Of a stretch of 64,000 nt of DNA, positions 1-11,898 are shown one piece after another (the stretch's first letter is position 1; every line of letters starts with the position of its first letter). The position numbers and the translations under genes are program-made. The notes beneath the pieces are model-generated. The model searched no databases. It was not told the origin of the DNA and was given only the letters and a program-made list of their open reading frames with translations. The stretch is from Siphonodentalium dalli (Eukaryota > Mollusca > Scaphopoda > Gadilida > Siphonodentaliidae): positions 71,897,980-71,961,979 of the forward strand of contig CP136063.1 of the NCBI GenBank assembly GCA_032622095.1, given 5' to 3'.

Positions 1-167
1 AATCGGTCTGAACGTGGATTTCCCCAGTGACCTCATATAACATCGATCACTCGTGATCAGGAATACAGGAACCACCATAGTCCTCGAGTGAAAATCAACA
101 GTTCTTGCTGTCTTACAGGTAACGATGGCAATCATCAGGTGACATCCGGTATTGGTCAATTTACACA
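1..167 (-). CDS. Gene A exon 3 (partial): iGluR-like amino-terminal domain
   Basis: Reading the minus strand from 167 to 1 gives an open frame containing GCHLMIAIVTCKTARTVDF and ending in SLGKSTFRPI at the window edge. It is preceded by a good splice acceptor (ATCATTTCAG, 168-177). The first two bases complete a codon begun by the last base of exon 2 at 14,143, giving Met-Cys-Lys. The piece belongs to the ANF-receptor/PBP1-like ligand domain at the N terminus of ionotropic glutamate receptors. It is the counterpart of gene B exon 3 (55,613-55,870), with 16 differences in 167 bases by hand count and no frame break. Eight of the changed codons are replacements (conservative ones such as Val/Ile and Met/Leu, but also Ile to Thr, Ile to Ser and Ala to Thr) and six are silent. 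The rest of the gene lies to the left of the window. The homology to gene B is directly visible; iGluR identity is inferred from gene B. Confidence 0.85.
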
Positions 168-263
168 CTGAAATGATTAAAATCATTATAAGCAGATAAG
201 TAAGATTGAAGCCACGCATATTAACAATGACGCGCTGATTCACGGATTCACAGCACAAATGTA

Positions 264-719
264 GTCACAGGCCTTCTAATCAGTGAGTGATAAATAATTA
301 AAATATTATTTTAATTAATATTTACTTATAAGCAGATACAGGTATGAACCAAGCAGCCATATTCTTCTCCCTGTTACTGTCAACTGGTCATTTTACAGTG
401 TACAAGTCCTGTGTCCATTTCAACACTTCCCATGGTTGACAGGAAGTAGTGAGTGGACACTATGTACTGGCCAGTTATATCAACAAAGAATTTAAAATTG
501 TTGACAGTTGTCATGCCCAGTGCTCACTTCCTGTGGTCAGTCGGCTATTCCCTGTGAAGAGTTGAAATGGACATAGCACTTATACACTGTACAATTACCA
601 GTTGCCAGTAGCAGGGAGAAGAATATGGCTGCTCGATTCATACCTGTATCTACTTATAGGTAAATATTAATAAAAATATATTTTTATTATTTATCACTCA
701 CTGTTTAGAAGGCATGTGA
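264..719. mobile_element. Palindromic (fold-back) MITE
   Basis: The left half, starting TCACAGGCCTTCTAA, matches the reverse complement of the right half (TCACATGCCTTCTAA) for about 200 bases per arm. Shared inner stretches include CAGTGAGTGATAAATAAT, GCAGCCATATTCTTCTCCCT and GTCCATTTCAAC. The whole unit of about 456 bp would fold into one long imperfect hairpin. There is no coding capacity. A terminal inverted-repeat element of the fold-back type is the natural reading; I could not define a convincing target-site duplication. Confidence 0.75.
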
Positions 720-3073
720 TGTAGTCCAGGCCTCTCAGTGCACTACACAAAACTCTTTTGTTACGAATACTGTAAAAAATCCTTTTAATTGGCGGGGGGT
801 CTGTTATTCGTTGATTTCATGGTTTGGCTCAACCACAAAATCAATATCCAACGAAATAATTGACGCTAGAGTTGAATGAGCAAATACAAATATACCAGAT
901 GGAAATGAAGATCGGGCATTACGTCTGTTTTCGACATGTCATAAAATGAATGCGGAAAAACGCATTTTCCTGCCGTTCCAACTCACCCCCTGTATCCTGC
1001 TTCTGGTATATTGTGGATACCACACATCCGGTGTAATAAATGTTTTTTACATATCGACACGTGTCAGTATATGACAATTTTTCACAAAGATACGTCAATT
1101 ACCGAACTACACTTTCTAGTCCGTAGATTCAGTTTGTTTTCTAATGGTCAGAGGTGAATTTATCAACTCACAACTGTAGTGATTACACTATGATATTTCG
1201 TCGGTAATTTAGTCTTCACAGCTTCATTATTGTACATAATACCCAAAGTATCACTGCATTCATAGAATATTATATCCCCCCAGACCCATTTCATTCGACA
1301 CATTGTTTATAAAAGCTGAGCAAATACAATAGTTTTGACTTTTGAAATTTGCGCAAATGTAAACCAGAGTAAGCCCCCCGTGGTATATATATAAACATGG
1401 GATTCCTTATACATGTACTCGTTCTGTTGCCTTATACGACAACTCTGCGACAATGGGTCCTACACAAAATGTACACGGGAACCAGAACGCATGTGTGGAC
1501 AGATTCACATTTGAGTTAATAATGGCTCCGAAAGTTGCAATATAGAGGTGCCTTACGTAAACCACCCGTTGTGTATGACAATTATGAGCTTTTTAAGAAA
1601 ATAACACCGAAGTCCATGTAACGCATCTACCTTGGTGCACCAGCATCAATGTAACACTTGCACCGAAGTCCATGATAAACAAATTTCGGCGATATATAAG
1701 TATACTTCTGTTTTATGTAATTTTACAGAACTTTACTCACAATAGCAAAAATGGTTCTACTTCAAATATACAACAACACTTGGGACATTTATTACCTAGA
1801 ACTTCGACTGTTTTGTTTCAAAAGACAAAAGTTTCGTGTATTTAAGTAATCTTTGTTTAATTAACGCGAGTTTGGTACGATTGTCAAGCACTTTAATTCA
1901 GTTACTATGTTTACACAAAATCGTCAACCATCCATGAATCTGAATTAGACGAGCAATATGACTAATTTTCAACTTAAATGGCGCTCCGTGTGATAATATA
2001 TAAACACATGTTGATGTCAACAATTTTTGTTACACTGGATTTGTGATATCCACAATATACCGGAAGGCGGATACACTGTTCTATATATACGTATATAATA
2101 TGTTGCAAATCTGTTTGTTTGTAGCGCGTTAGTGTACAGAAGTATGTGAGAAATTTCCAACTGTACTGCACCATGTCCTAATAGTTGCATTAGAAACAAT
2201 GTGGGTGTTTATGTCCATTGTAATTGTTCCTAAGTAGGTATGCATAATCATTTCAGCCTGTGAGATATCCAATGATGATTTTTTCAAAGTTGTCACTGCA
2301 ATACAAGGCAGATACATTCGGCGAAGCGTTTGGGCATTCCATAAAACACGTCAAAATGAAAACATAGATATAAAGCAAAAGTAACAAACGAAGACGACAG
2401 TTCTATCGTTTTCCACTGGCATCATTCCCGAGCTATGTCGCGAGCAGGGTCAGTGAAATACAAGGACAGAAATGTTACCATGTTTATAACATTACAATTA
2501 CTGATTGAATATACAGGTCAAGTGAACTATATGTGTATAACACCATATCTTTCTCGTGTATATTTCAGGAGTTATCTACGTGAGCCATGAAAGCAGGGCA
2601 TACTAAACCGACCATACGTTGGCTCGTATATATACATAAGGCGAATATGTGACAATATCATTATGTTTTGCTGAATTTTCAAAAAAGATTTTCCCGAAAC
2701 CCTGTCTGGAATTTCTTTTTGAAATTTGGTACAAGCGATTATTGTGACACAATATTTAAGAAGCGTCAACTTGTTGGAAATTATAACCCCATTTACTATA
2801 CGTGTATGGCATGAAACACATGTAAAATATGCTGTTTTCCGGTAAAAAGAATTTCTGTAAGATAGTATTTTTTTTCAAAACTGTAGTTCATATATGTGAT
2901 ATATATCTGAAGATCATGGGAGGAGACTTAATGATACAAGACATTTCATAATTATTTCCATTTAGAAAGACAGACATCCATAAATAGTTGTTATGTTTGT
3001 GAAAATGCTTGTCAAGCCTGGTGATCAATAACCTTTTGGGCTAAGATGAGTTTTAGATCAAAGCCAAATACTT

Positions 3074-3111
3074 TAGTCGTATTTAAATTCGCGCAGTACT
3101 ATATTTCGCTC
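3074..3111 (+). repeat. Single arm of the GTATTTAAATTCGCGCAGTA hairpin family
   Basis: The bases match the left arm of the inverted repeat at 8,425-8,528 (shared core CGTATTTAAAT, CGCGCAGTACTAT, TTCGCTC) but have no partner arm nearby, so this is a half copy. Confidence 0.6.
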
Positions 3112-3639
3112 ATCTGACTTCAAATAAGCTATGTGATATCTCAAACCTGTCTAATAGTGTATAGGTTGACATTTCTCATAAGAACTGGATGCCAAGATGG
3201 TCGCAAAATTATTCAAGATGGCTTCCAAAATGGCAAACAATTTTTTTTTTAAGTTGATTCGCCACATATATCCCGATTATTATTGTCTGCTGTTCTGAAA
3301 ACATGTAGCATAAGTTGTAGCTCACTTGGTTATTAACAAAGTCACATAATTAACTGACCACTAAATGTTCTATTCAGGTTGTCCCTGTACATTGTTGGGA
3401 TGACAGTATGGAATTATGGTCATATTTCTGAACGGCAATGGGCAAAACTTCGCAAAAAAACTGAGAGGAACCATATTATGTGGCTACTCTTTAGCTTCTC
3501 AATTGATCAACTTAATGCATTATGTATGTCAAAATGGCAGCCGGTGCGTGACTGCATGGGTGGTCATATGTGAGTTGAATATGAGGGAGCTATTGTACGA
3601 TCATGAACGATGTGAATAGTTATACAAGGAGTGGCTATA

Positions 3640-5335
3640 TGGTCATGGGCGGGGTGCCCATGAGATGCATATGTATGCAAGTAGTGGATGTATGGCCATG
3701 TATGAAGTGAATATGTGTATTGGGAGTGGCTGTATGATAATTGAAGTGGTGTATGGGAATAACGAGCGTAGCTGCATGGTCATCGGTGTGTTGTTTATGT
3801 ATATATGAAGTGACTAGATAGCATTGTGTGGGATTTACAGGTGTACATTGGGTGGCTATTGTGATGGATGGGTGTATATCTATACACGTGTTGGCTGTAT
3901 GATCATGGTGGGTGTATGGACAAATGGGGATTGGTTGTAGGAATGAATGTACGGTCATGATTGTTGAAGTGCATATGCATACATGGAGTACATGTATAGC
4001 TGGATAGTCATTGGCGGGCGTGTGGGTATATTGGAAGTGCCCGTGTGGTCATGGGTGTATATGGTATGAATATGCATCTTTGATGTGTCTGTATTGTCAT
4101 GGGTGTATGGATCAGTATATAGCGAGTCGCTGTGTTGTCATGGTTGATGTGTATGTGCAAGTCTGGAGTGTGCAAATGGTCGTGTGTGTGGGATATTGGT
4201 ATATCTATTGATGAGGTGTACTGTATATGTATACATGCCATGATTCTATGGTAATATGCGGGGTGAATATGTATATGTTGAGTAGCTATATGGACATGGG
4301 TGTGGCGAGAGATATACAATGAGTGAGTAAATAGGTATACAGGTAGTCATAAATGCGGTGTGTGAGTATACAGCGAGTGTCTGAATTACCATTGGTGAGG
4401 TGTATATGCAAGTCTGGAGTGTATGGATGGCCTTGTGTGAAGGGTATTGATATATATTGAAGGGTTCTATGGTCATTAGTGAGGTGTATATTTATACTCG
4501 GAGATACTAAATGGCCATGAGTGGTGTGTATATGTATATATTGAGTTGCTATATGGCAATGGGTGTGGCCACTAGGTATACCGGTAATGACCGTATGGCC
4601 AATGTTGAGGTGATATGCGGGGTATTGGTATATCTAGGGTCGTGTGACCATTGGCGATGTGTTTATGTATACATGGAGTGACTATATATGCATGGGCGGG
4701 GTTTATATGTATGTCTTGAGTGGCTATATGTCCATATGTGTGGCAAATATGTGTACATGGAACAACAATATTGCCAAATGGTGGAGAGAATATGCATACA
4801 AGGAGTTACTGTATTACCACGAATGTGTTGTGTGAGTATACAGCGAGTGGCCGAATTGTCATGAGCGAGATGTACATTGAAGCCTGCCTGGTGTGTATGA
4901 ATGGCCATGTGTGCCGAGTATGGTATATATAGAAGGGCTGTATGGCCGTTGGTGATGTGTATATGTATACATGGAGTGAATATGGTTATGGCTGCAGTGT
5001 TATGTATATCTTGAGTGGCTTTATGGCCATGGTGTGGGAAATATATATATAGGGAGTGATTGTATGGCCACTGATAAGGTGAATATGTATACAAGAAGTG
5101 ACTGTATGATCATCGATGTGGTGAACAATTACACATGGAGTGACCATATAGTCATGGTGAAGTGTAGGGTTATACCTGATGTGACTGCATTACTGTACAG
5201 GCATGTGTGGGTGTACGGGTATACCCAGTGTGGATGTATGGTCAAGTGTGAGGTGTGTGTATATAAAGCGAGTGGCTACATATGGCGTGATTGCATGTCC
5301 ATGGGTGTGTTACGCATGTGTACCTTTGGGTGACT
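3640..5335 (+). repeat. Degenerate minisatellite, about 1.7 kb
   Basis: Variants of a unit of roughly 40-45 bp recur head to tail: GAGTGGCTATATGGTCATGG, then a GTG-rich stretch, then GTGTATATGTATAC. Copies are strongly diverged and units differ in length. The repeats leave long stop-free frames on both strands (for example a Tyr/His-rich frame on the minus strand at 4,663-5,094); these are by-products. The same family appears at 26,283-26,466 and 28,035-28,215. Confidence 0.8.
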
Positions 5336-7062
5336 ACCGCTTTCCACAATAACTGATGGATATGTTAATTGATAGAGAGGTAATGTCAGAGTGTTCCCTA
5401 GCACGATGGCGTGTTATCTGCACAATTGAGGAAACGGTTTTCCTGATATTAGTCAATCAATTTTGATGCCAATGGGCCAGAAGTTTGGTGTTATTGGGCA
5501 GGGCAGAGTAACTATACAAGTTCTGCCCATTTCCGTTCAAAACAATCATGGCCAGAATCCCAAAAGAAGTTTTTGGTAACATCCCATACTGCATCCTTTA
5601 GCACGAATGTGTCACGCCGCATAAGGTACCGAGACAACCAGAATAGAACATTTAGTTGTCAGTGAATTATGTTACATATTTAATAACCAAGTATTTGTCA
5701 CAATTTGCTACCTTTTTGGAACAGCTGAGAATAATGTTCGAGATATCTGTGAAAAATAGACTTTTGTTGCCATTTTACAAGCTATCTTGGGTCATTTTGT
5801 CTAAAAACACCTCAGTGTCACGCATTTAAGACATATCAAAACAATAACCAGATTTTATACCAACGATAGTTGCATTTTACTTTTCAAAATCATCTAAACC
5901 CGAAAAGTTATTTTGTTTGCCGATTTTAATGTCAAGTTTGTTATAGAAAATTCCAATAATACCGGTCATAGCAGTGGCTATATAAAATACTAGCAAATCA
6001 AGCGAGGTGCATCATAAATGTTAGTATTAAATGTATAAAATACACAATAGCCAATTGTATTAATTATACCCAAACTTTTAACCGATTGCATGACACGCCG
6101 TCATTTTGGCAGCCATTGAGTCAGATTGAGTTGGAATATTCATAAGTAATGGTATGCATTACTTAGAGTGAACAGTTCTGCCCATTTCTTGTTGAAATGT
6201 GACTACAATCCCAACGGTGATTTTTGGTGAATTTTTTACCGCAGTCTGTAAAATCAGATTTATGAGGGATTGGAAGAAACTGGGACTACATGAATGGCAT
6301 ATTTCATTGCTCCAACGATCACTTAAATGAACAGTACAAACTAAAGCCACAATTGTCAGTCAGTTGCATACAGCAGAAACTGATCTAGAGGGTATTAGTA
6401 AAAAAAATCGTAATTTGTTCACAAAGTGTAACGATTCGACTATTTTCTGGCACATATCCGCTCCACTATACACATGGTGTTTGTCTTTGTATTGGGAAAG
6501 TTCCACAAATGTTAATCTCACAGAATCTGAAAAAAATTCAGCATTTTCAATTGGCCTTTGTTGCATGCACACTAAGAGCTTTACCATAGAAACAGGTATA
6601 TAATATTAACTCCACTGTAACCATAACTTAAACATCCTAGTACTGATTCCAATGACTATAATGTTTCCCCCAAAGCTAGGGTTGGCTTTTAGTGGGACAA
6701 CACATATGCCTGAACCTGTGTGGCCAGATTAATAATTTGTCAGGAACAGCTGCAGGGAACATGAAATATTTGTGAGGGATATGTGGTGTATCTCGGTTCA
6801 TATTGATTGGGAGAAGTAGCATGTATATTATTCATACATTACGTCGCACCAGTGCTATAATGTCGTAAGTCCCATTTTTCAATTTTCCGAGAAACTCGGG
6901 TTTGAAGTAATGGTTGCTCAGTTTTCATATTTGCATTGTTCTGACCTCTTTGTAATTATGCGAATATTATCCATGACATCGCAATACACATAGAGGTGAC
7001 ATTTCACCGTCTAATATGAGCTCAATCGCTGGAAAACGACGTAAACGTGTTTGGAGATACTA

Positions 7063-7143
7063 CTTTTACGGAACGTAGCACGAGTTCACTTCCGGATTAT
7101 AAATTATAATCCGGAAGTGAACTCGCGCTACGTTCCGTAAAAG
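7063..7143. repeat. Near-perfect inverted repeat (hairpin)
   Basis: CTTTTACGGAACGTAGC at the left is matched by GCTACGTTCCGTAAAAG at the right, and ACTTCCGGATTATAA faces TTATAATCCGGAAGT, with essentially no spacer (centre near 7,103). There is only about one mismatch in 40 paired positions (CACGAG opposite CTCGCG). It is probably a very young or very small MITE. Confidence 0.8.
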
Positions 7144-7370
7144 ATACGACCTTTAAGCTCGCATACGACCTCGTCGTAATTGTGTGTAATAATGCCGAAT
7201 GCAAAAGTTATAATTGGAAATGAACATGGTTTGCATGTAGAATTGGTACAAACTATGTTAATTGCTTAATTAAAACAAAACACGAATGTGGCATGTAATG
7301 ACGCTACGTGTGTCTTTCGACGAATCAGACAACAGTTACTGCAAGTCTTTACAACTATATAATAATAATG

Positions 7371-7410
7371 TACACTATACACTCTCCAGATACACTATAC
7401 ACTCTCCAGA
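7371..7410 (+). repeat. Two exact 20-bp tandem units
   Basis: TACACTATACACTCTCCAGA occurs twice in direct succession. Confidence 0.85.
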
Positions 7411-8424
7411 TATAGAGTGTTTCTGAATGTATCGCGCACACATGTACGTGAATCATGTATACACATAACAACTATGGTACATTTTACAACGGCAGTACTA
7501 GAGCCTGACACAGAAGGGCCAGGTTACTACAAATCGACAAGATGCTGTGATTGGGAGAATCAGTCTAATGCACGACATTTTTGCAACATTTACTGTCTTC
7601 AGTTTCTACTTCATGGAAGTAAAAGCAAATTTCAATAACAGACTATCATCTCAAAGTTTATATAATTGCTTCGTGGAAGAAAATTACTATATAGTTGTCC
7701 TCTGTCATTATATTTGTGACTCGCATGTCTGTTTATCTGCCACATTTCAATGATATTGATCGTGAAATAATAATGAGTAGTCCTGGGGGTCTATATCTCT
7801 ACTTTCAACTATAACAACAAAATGTCTACGAAACTCATTTTTTATGTCAAGTTTCAGTTATTATTTAAGAAAGATAGCTGACGTTGTGTTTTCTGTCCCA
7901 GTTCATAGAAGATTATTTGAGAAAAGAAATATCTCCAAGTGACAAGCTCCTACTGACTGATCTTAATGAATTAAAATTAATATACAGAACGTTCTAGGAA
8001 GAGATACACCATTCATATTTTATATTATTTATATATTCTATAAGAAAATGAATGATGTCAATGAAGTACAATAGCTTAACTGTATTGCCAAAAAGATCAT
8101 CATATAAGTGGCTATACGGATCAGATATTAATATCCCTTGGGCTTTTATTTTCCTAATTGTTCCCTTGTTCCTCGCTTGCAGGCCTGTGTGTTAGCTTAT
8201 TGTTAATGGATCAGTAGTCTTCTGACGTGAGAACATTTTGAGATGAAAACCTGCAAATAGCATGGTTTGGCCCGGTGCGAGAAAATTTAGAAATCTGCAA
8301 AATTGCTAAATTCTAGCAACTAGACTGGCCTCAGCTTTCCAATTGTTGGAATTTCCATTCTGATATCCCCAACATGCAGCTTGTGTGAACGTTGCCAATA
8401 ATGTTGCGAAATGTTTCAAATACA

Positions 8425-8528
8425 TTACTCGTATTTAAATCCGCGCAGTACTATTTTTCGCTCAGTTTTAAATTCGCGCATCGACGGGTGCGCGAAAAAT
8501 AGTACTGCACGAATTTAAATACGAGTAA
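8425..8528. repeat. Inverted repeat, AT-rich hairpin
   Basis: TTACTCGTATTTAAAT at the left pairs with ATTTAAATACGAGTAA at the right. An inner CGCGCAGTACTATTTTTCGC pairs with GCGAAAAATAGTACTGC. A short loop region carries a second small inverted motif. A half copy is at 3,074-3,111. Confidence 0.75.
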
Positions 8529-9297
8529 GGTACCAGCTGACCACGTGTCTACTACATGTATCTATTTCCAGTTGATTGCTCCCAGCCTGGGAGGACTGGC
8601 CTGTATACCATTTGTTCTCGTTGGGCTGACATATTCGTGGCTGCTTTATTATTCACTGTAGTAACTGGAGTACTGTACATCATGCAATTAAAATTTTAAC
8701 TCACCATTCTGACTCATATTAAGCTTCCTCTCATGGCGCCAAAACAATGTTCTATGTTGTGATTGGATTACTGCGTCAAATTAGTAATTATGTTAGCAGT
8801 AAAGGGTAAAAAATAAAAATTTAAAACCTCTCAAATGTAGGAAAATCCACTGTTTTGTCTTCTTTTAATAGTTGTTCAGATTCTATATACAATGAAGATG
8901 AGGATATGTGAAATTCAAGATTTTTCACCAGATAGATACAGATAATTTATTTGTTGAAAACCTCTTGCAATGTTTGCATGGATGTATGCAAAACGTTCGC
9001 CTGACCCTAAGTGTAATGCTGACACTTGTTTTATGTTTTATGAACGTTAATTGATCGTTTATAATGATCAAATAAGGATACCTTTATCTAATATATATCT
9101 CAAATACTGTATGTATATGTAGGACCATTATATGGAGAGGAATCGAGTGTGCATATCACAGTGTCATCGCCGGACATGACACTACATGAGAGGAGCGCAG
9201 AAACAAAGAAATTCACCCAGTAAGTTTGTAGATGAGATAGGTCTGCTCTAGAAATCGTTTTCAGAGCAATGGTCATGGTGCTGATAGTCGATTCATG

Positions 9298-10190
9298 ATA
9301 GATAGATAGATAATGATTTATTGGCAAAAAACATCCACACGAGGACAGTTTGCTAATACAATGGATATACAAAATATGTGATAATAAAATATACAAGAAC
9401 AAAATTACATAATATGCTAAGATGTACAAGGAGTCTCAGGATCATGTATCACATTTATGGTTTCCTAACTGTTATTTGCTCAGCACGAGTATCGAAGAAG
9501 CGACGGATCAGTTTACATATTATTCGTATTAGAGTGGGACAGTCATTTGTCAATATAGTAGTAAATTGATCGTTGGCGTTAATGCGTTGAAAATTCGGAT
9601 TATGGTTAACCATTGATTCGAGAAGCTCTCTTCGTAGTTGTGAATATGCATTGCATTCCATAAGGAAATGTATTTCATCTTCTACAACATCATCGCAGCA
9701 AAACACACACTTTCTATTTTCTAATTGTACTGGGGGCTGTAAATGACGCCCCTTTTCTATAGCAAGTACATGGTTACTGATTCTGAATCTGGTGAAAGCT
9801 ATTCTGTCTTCGCGTTCAGAAGATAGGGCTCAAGCCTATGCTCTTTCTTGTAAAGCCGATATGTTCTGAGTTTGTTGCTGCCTGATTTTGAGCAGTCGTC
9901 ACTCAGGCTAGCTTGGAAGTACTCGTTATAGCTATTTTGTAAAGATTTTCGGAAATTTTTCGTTATCATGTCGGTGGCGTGACCAGTCTCTGGTAATGTT
10001 AACCCTAGAGATTCGACTGATTTGAAAATTGATTTTGAAGATAATACCGTCCGTTGTTCTCTAACCGCATTTCGTAGAAGTTCGCAGTCCGAACGCCTCA
10101 CGGTTCTGAGAATGGAGATGGTGAAACGAAGTCCGACCGATAAAAAAGTCACTAACCAACTGAGGTATCCACGTGTCCCGAGCTTCATGC
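9298..10190 (-). mobile_element. LINE (non-LTR) 3' fragment, minus strand
   Basis: The minus strand encodes the C-terminal end of a non-LTR retrotransposon protein. A frame at 10,188-9,799 has NKLRTYRLYKKEHRLEPYLL. A one-base frame change near 9,800 leads into AFTRFRISNHVLAIEKGRH and a cysteine/histidine motif, CVFCCDDVVEDEIHFLMEC (Cys-x2-Cys ... His-x4-Cys), ending near 9,455. The element ends in a short-repeat tail, read on the minus strand as (ATCT)n, at 9,298-9,312. Truncation at the 5' side, the frameshift and the tail mark a dead 5'-truncated copy. The fragments at 31,876-32,503 and 56,445-56,757 are the same type. Confidence 0.85.
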
Positions 10191-10469
10191 AACAACCTAA
10201 TATATGAACATTAATCTATTTTAAATATAGCGAGCGTATAAACATATGCAAACTTATTTGACCGCGCGCATTATATATGTATGTATACATTTGTATTCAA
10301 ATAATAAACTATCTATAGCATTTTATGCATGTGTGCAATTGCATGTAGTCGTCCATACTGCACCCCACCCCACCCCACATATATTTATTATACCGTCGCT
10401 TTCACATTCTGGAGTCAGAAATATCTTTCTATGAGATGAGTGGTAAGACCAACTAATAACCGGTCGCAT

Positions 10470-11360
10470 GACATTGCATCCACCTCAAAATCAGCACGCA
10501 AGGCCTGGAGTTGTGTTCATAAAACATGATGCCGTACACCGTGATAGCGTACTGCAGTGCAGTTGTCCACTGGATACATTAATTTAGCATACCGCCTTAC
10601 ATCAGACTTTTTATAAATTGGATTTTTTCCACAAGAAAGGTGCCTTATTGATACGAAATTCGGTATAGATAACGCAGATCAAACCATCATCTGTACAGAT
10701 CCATTTTTGTTAAATTTATGCGCCATTCTATTTTTTTCTCATATTTTAACCGAATTTTATGAAGAATTTTCGTGTGAGTATTCGCCTAAATTGTCAATTG
10801 ACGAATAAACCTTTCGCTTTGTGTCAAAGTGACAATAGACTCCGTTAACTACATCAGCTCTGCCATGCTCATGCGAAGGTTCGCATTGGAAAAGTCTCAA
10901 AGTCTGCGAGAAAAAGCTTGATACATCCACCTACTGTGGCATAAAAACACTCGTGGTGCGAACTGCTTCCGGTGTCGTATGTACACAGTGTTAATAAAGG
11001 CCAATAGACTTAACACGTGCAGACTACATAAACAATAAATTACTAAATACACAATACCTGGTCAACGTTTGAAATGAAACTGGTAGCTATTAGGGTAATG
11101 GTTGTGTGTTGTGATTTCAGCGCCGGAATACCTTGGGGTCACTCAAATATGGCACGAAGTTATCAGCGTGTAGGACCAGTTGGTGTGCATAAATATGATA
11201 TCTGATCCACAAATGCATGTTCCGACGAAACAGCCAAAAGATGACGAACCACGAAAATTGATGCCAACGAAACCAAAGCCGTTCACAGTAATATGCACCC
11301 ATTATCCATGCTTTAACAATACAATCACTATACATGTACATAAATGAATACACATCATGT
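10470..11360. repeat. Segmental duplication block, gene A copy
   Basis: This interval aligns with 60,042-61,117 plus 62,986-63,030 in the same orientation, starting at GACATTGCATC in both and continuing through GTGTCAAAGTGACAATAG and GATATCTGATCCACAAATGC. It lies in intron 2 of gene A, and its partner lies in intron 2 of gene B, so it records the tandem duplication of the gene. The gene B copy carries a stretch of about 230 bp (60,560-60,790) not found here, and transposons inserted at the TTAA corresponding to 11,313-11,316. Confidence 0.85.
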
Positions 11361-11898
11361 CATGTTAGAATTCGAATCTATGAAAGAAACCAGATATTCA
11401 GATATAGCAAATTATTATTATACTTGTCCACCACAGTAAAAATGAGCCAACTCCTCAATAACAGAAACACCGGAGTTATTAGACAAATAAATTATCTACA
11501 CACAAACACCTGATGCACAGGTACATGTATATTATCCATACGATACACGATAACCACTCACCCCATTCACCTCAAACACTCAAGGGCAACGCCCGCTTAT
11601 GATGCATCTCCTTTATTATTATAATTACTTGATATCATAATGATTATTTTGACGTACATGTCATGATTTATGTATACGATATTGTACTTTATTCTGAATT
11701 TATGTACATGGCAGGCTATACATTTTCGGCGCATGCGCCTATAGGTCGGACATGCTGGGTTTCCCAACTGTCCAAATATTGTATATCTCTGTATACCATC
11801 ATTGTTTTTTTTAGAATAAACTTTTGACTATTTTTCATTTATCATTCAGACCTAACAAACTCCATTTCCTTTGGGCCCGGAAAGGGACTCGTGTTTAA
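11361..11898. other. Intron sequence ending in a shared 55-bp stretch
   Basis: From 11,361 to about 11,843 I see no gene or repeat. Bases 11,844-11,898 (ATTCAGACCTAACAAA through GGGCCCGGAAAGGGACTCG to TTAA) are shared with 63,040-63,097 at the gene B copy. They end at the TTAA used by the element to the right. Confidence 0.6.

Noticed and set aside
3635-5333. Several open frames of 60-143 codons rich in Tyr, His, Met and Gly
   Set aside because: They come from a degenerate minisatellite that leaves both strands stop-poor; frames switch with unit length.
11117-11353. Open frame in the duplicated block, considered as a conserved exon
   Set aside because: The gene B copy has a 7-bp difference within it and no frame stays open in both copies, so the conservation is duplication, not coding constraint.
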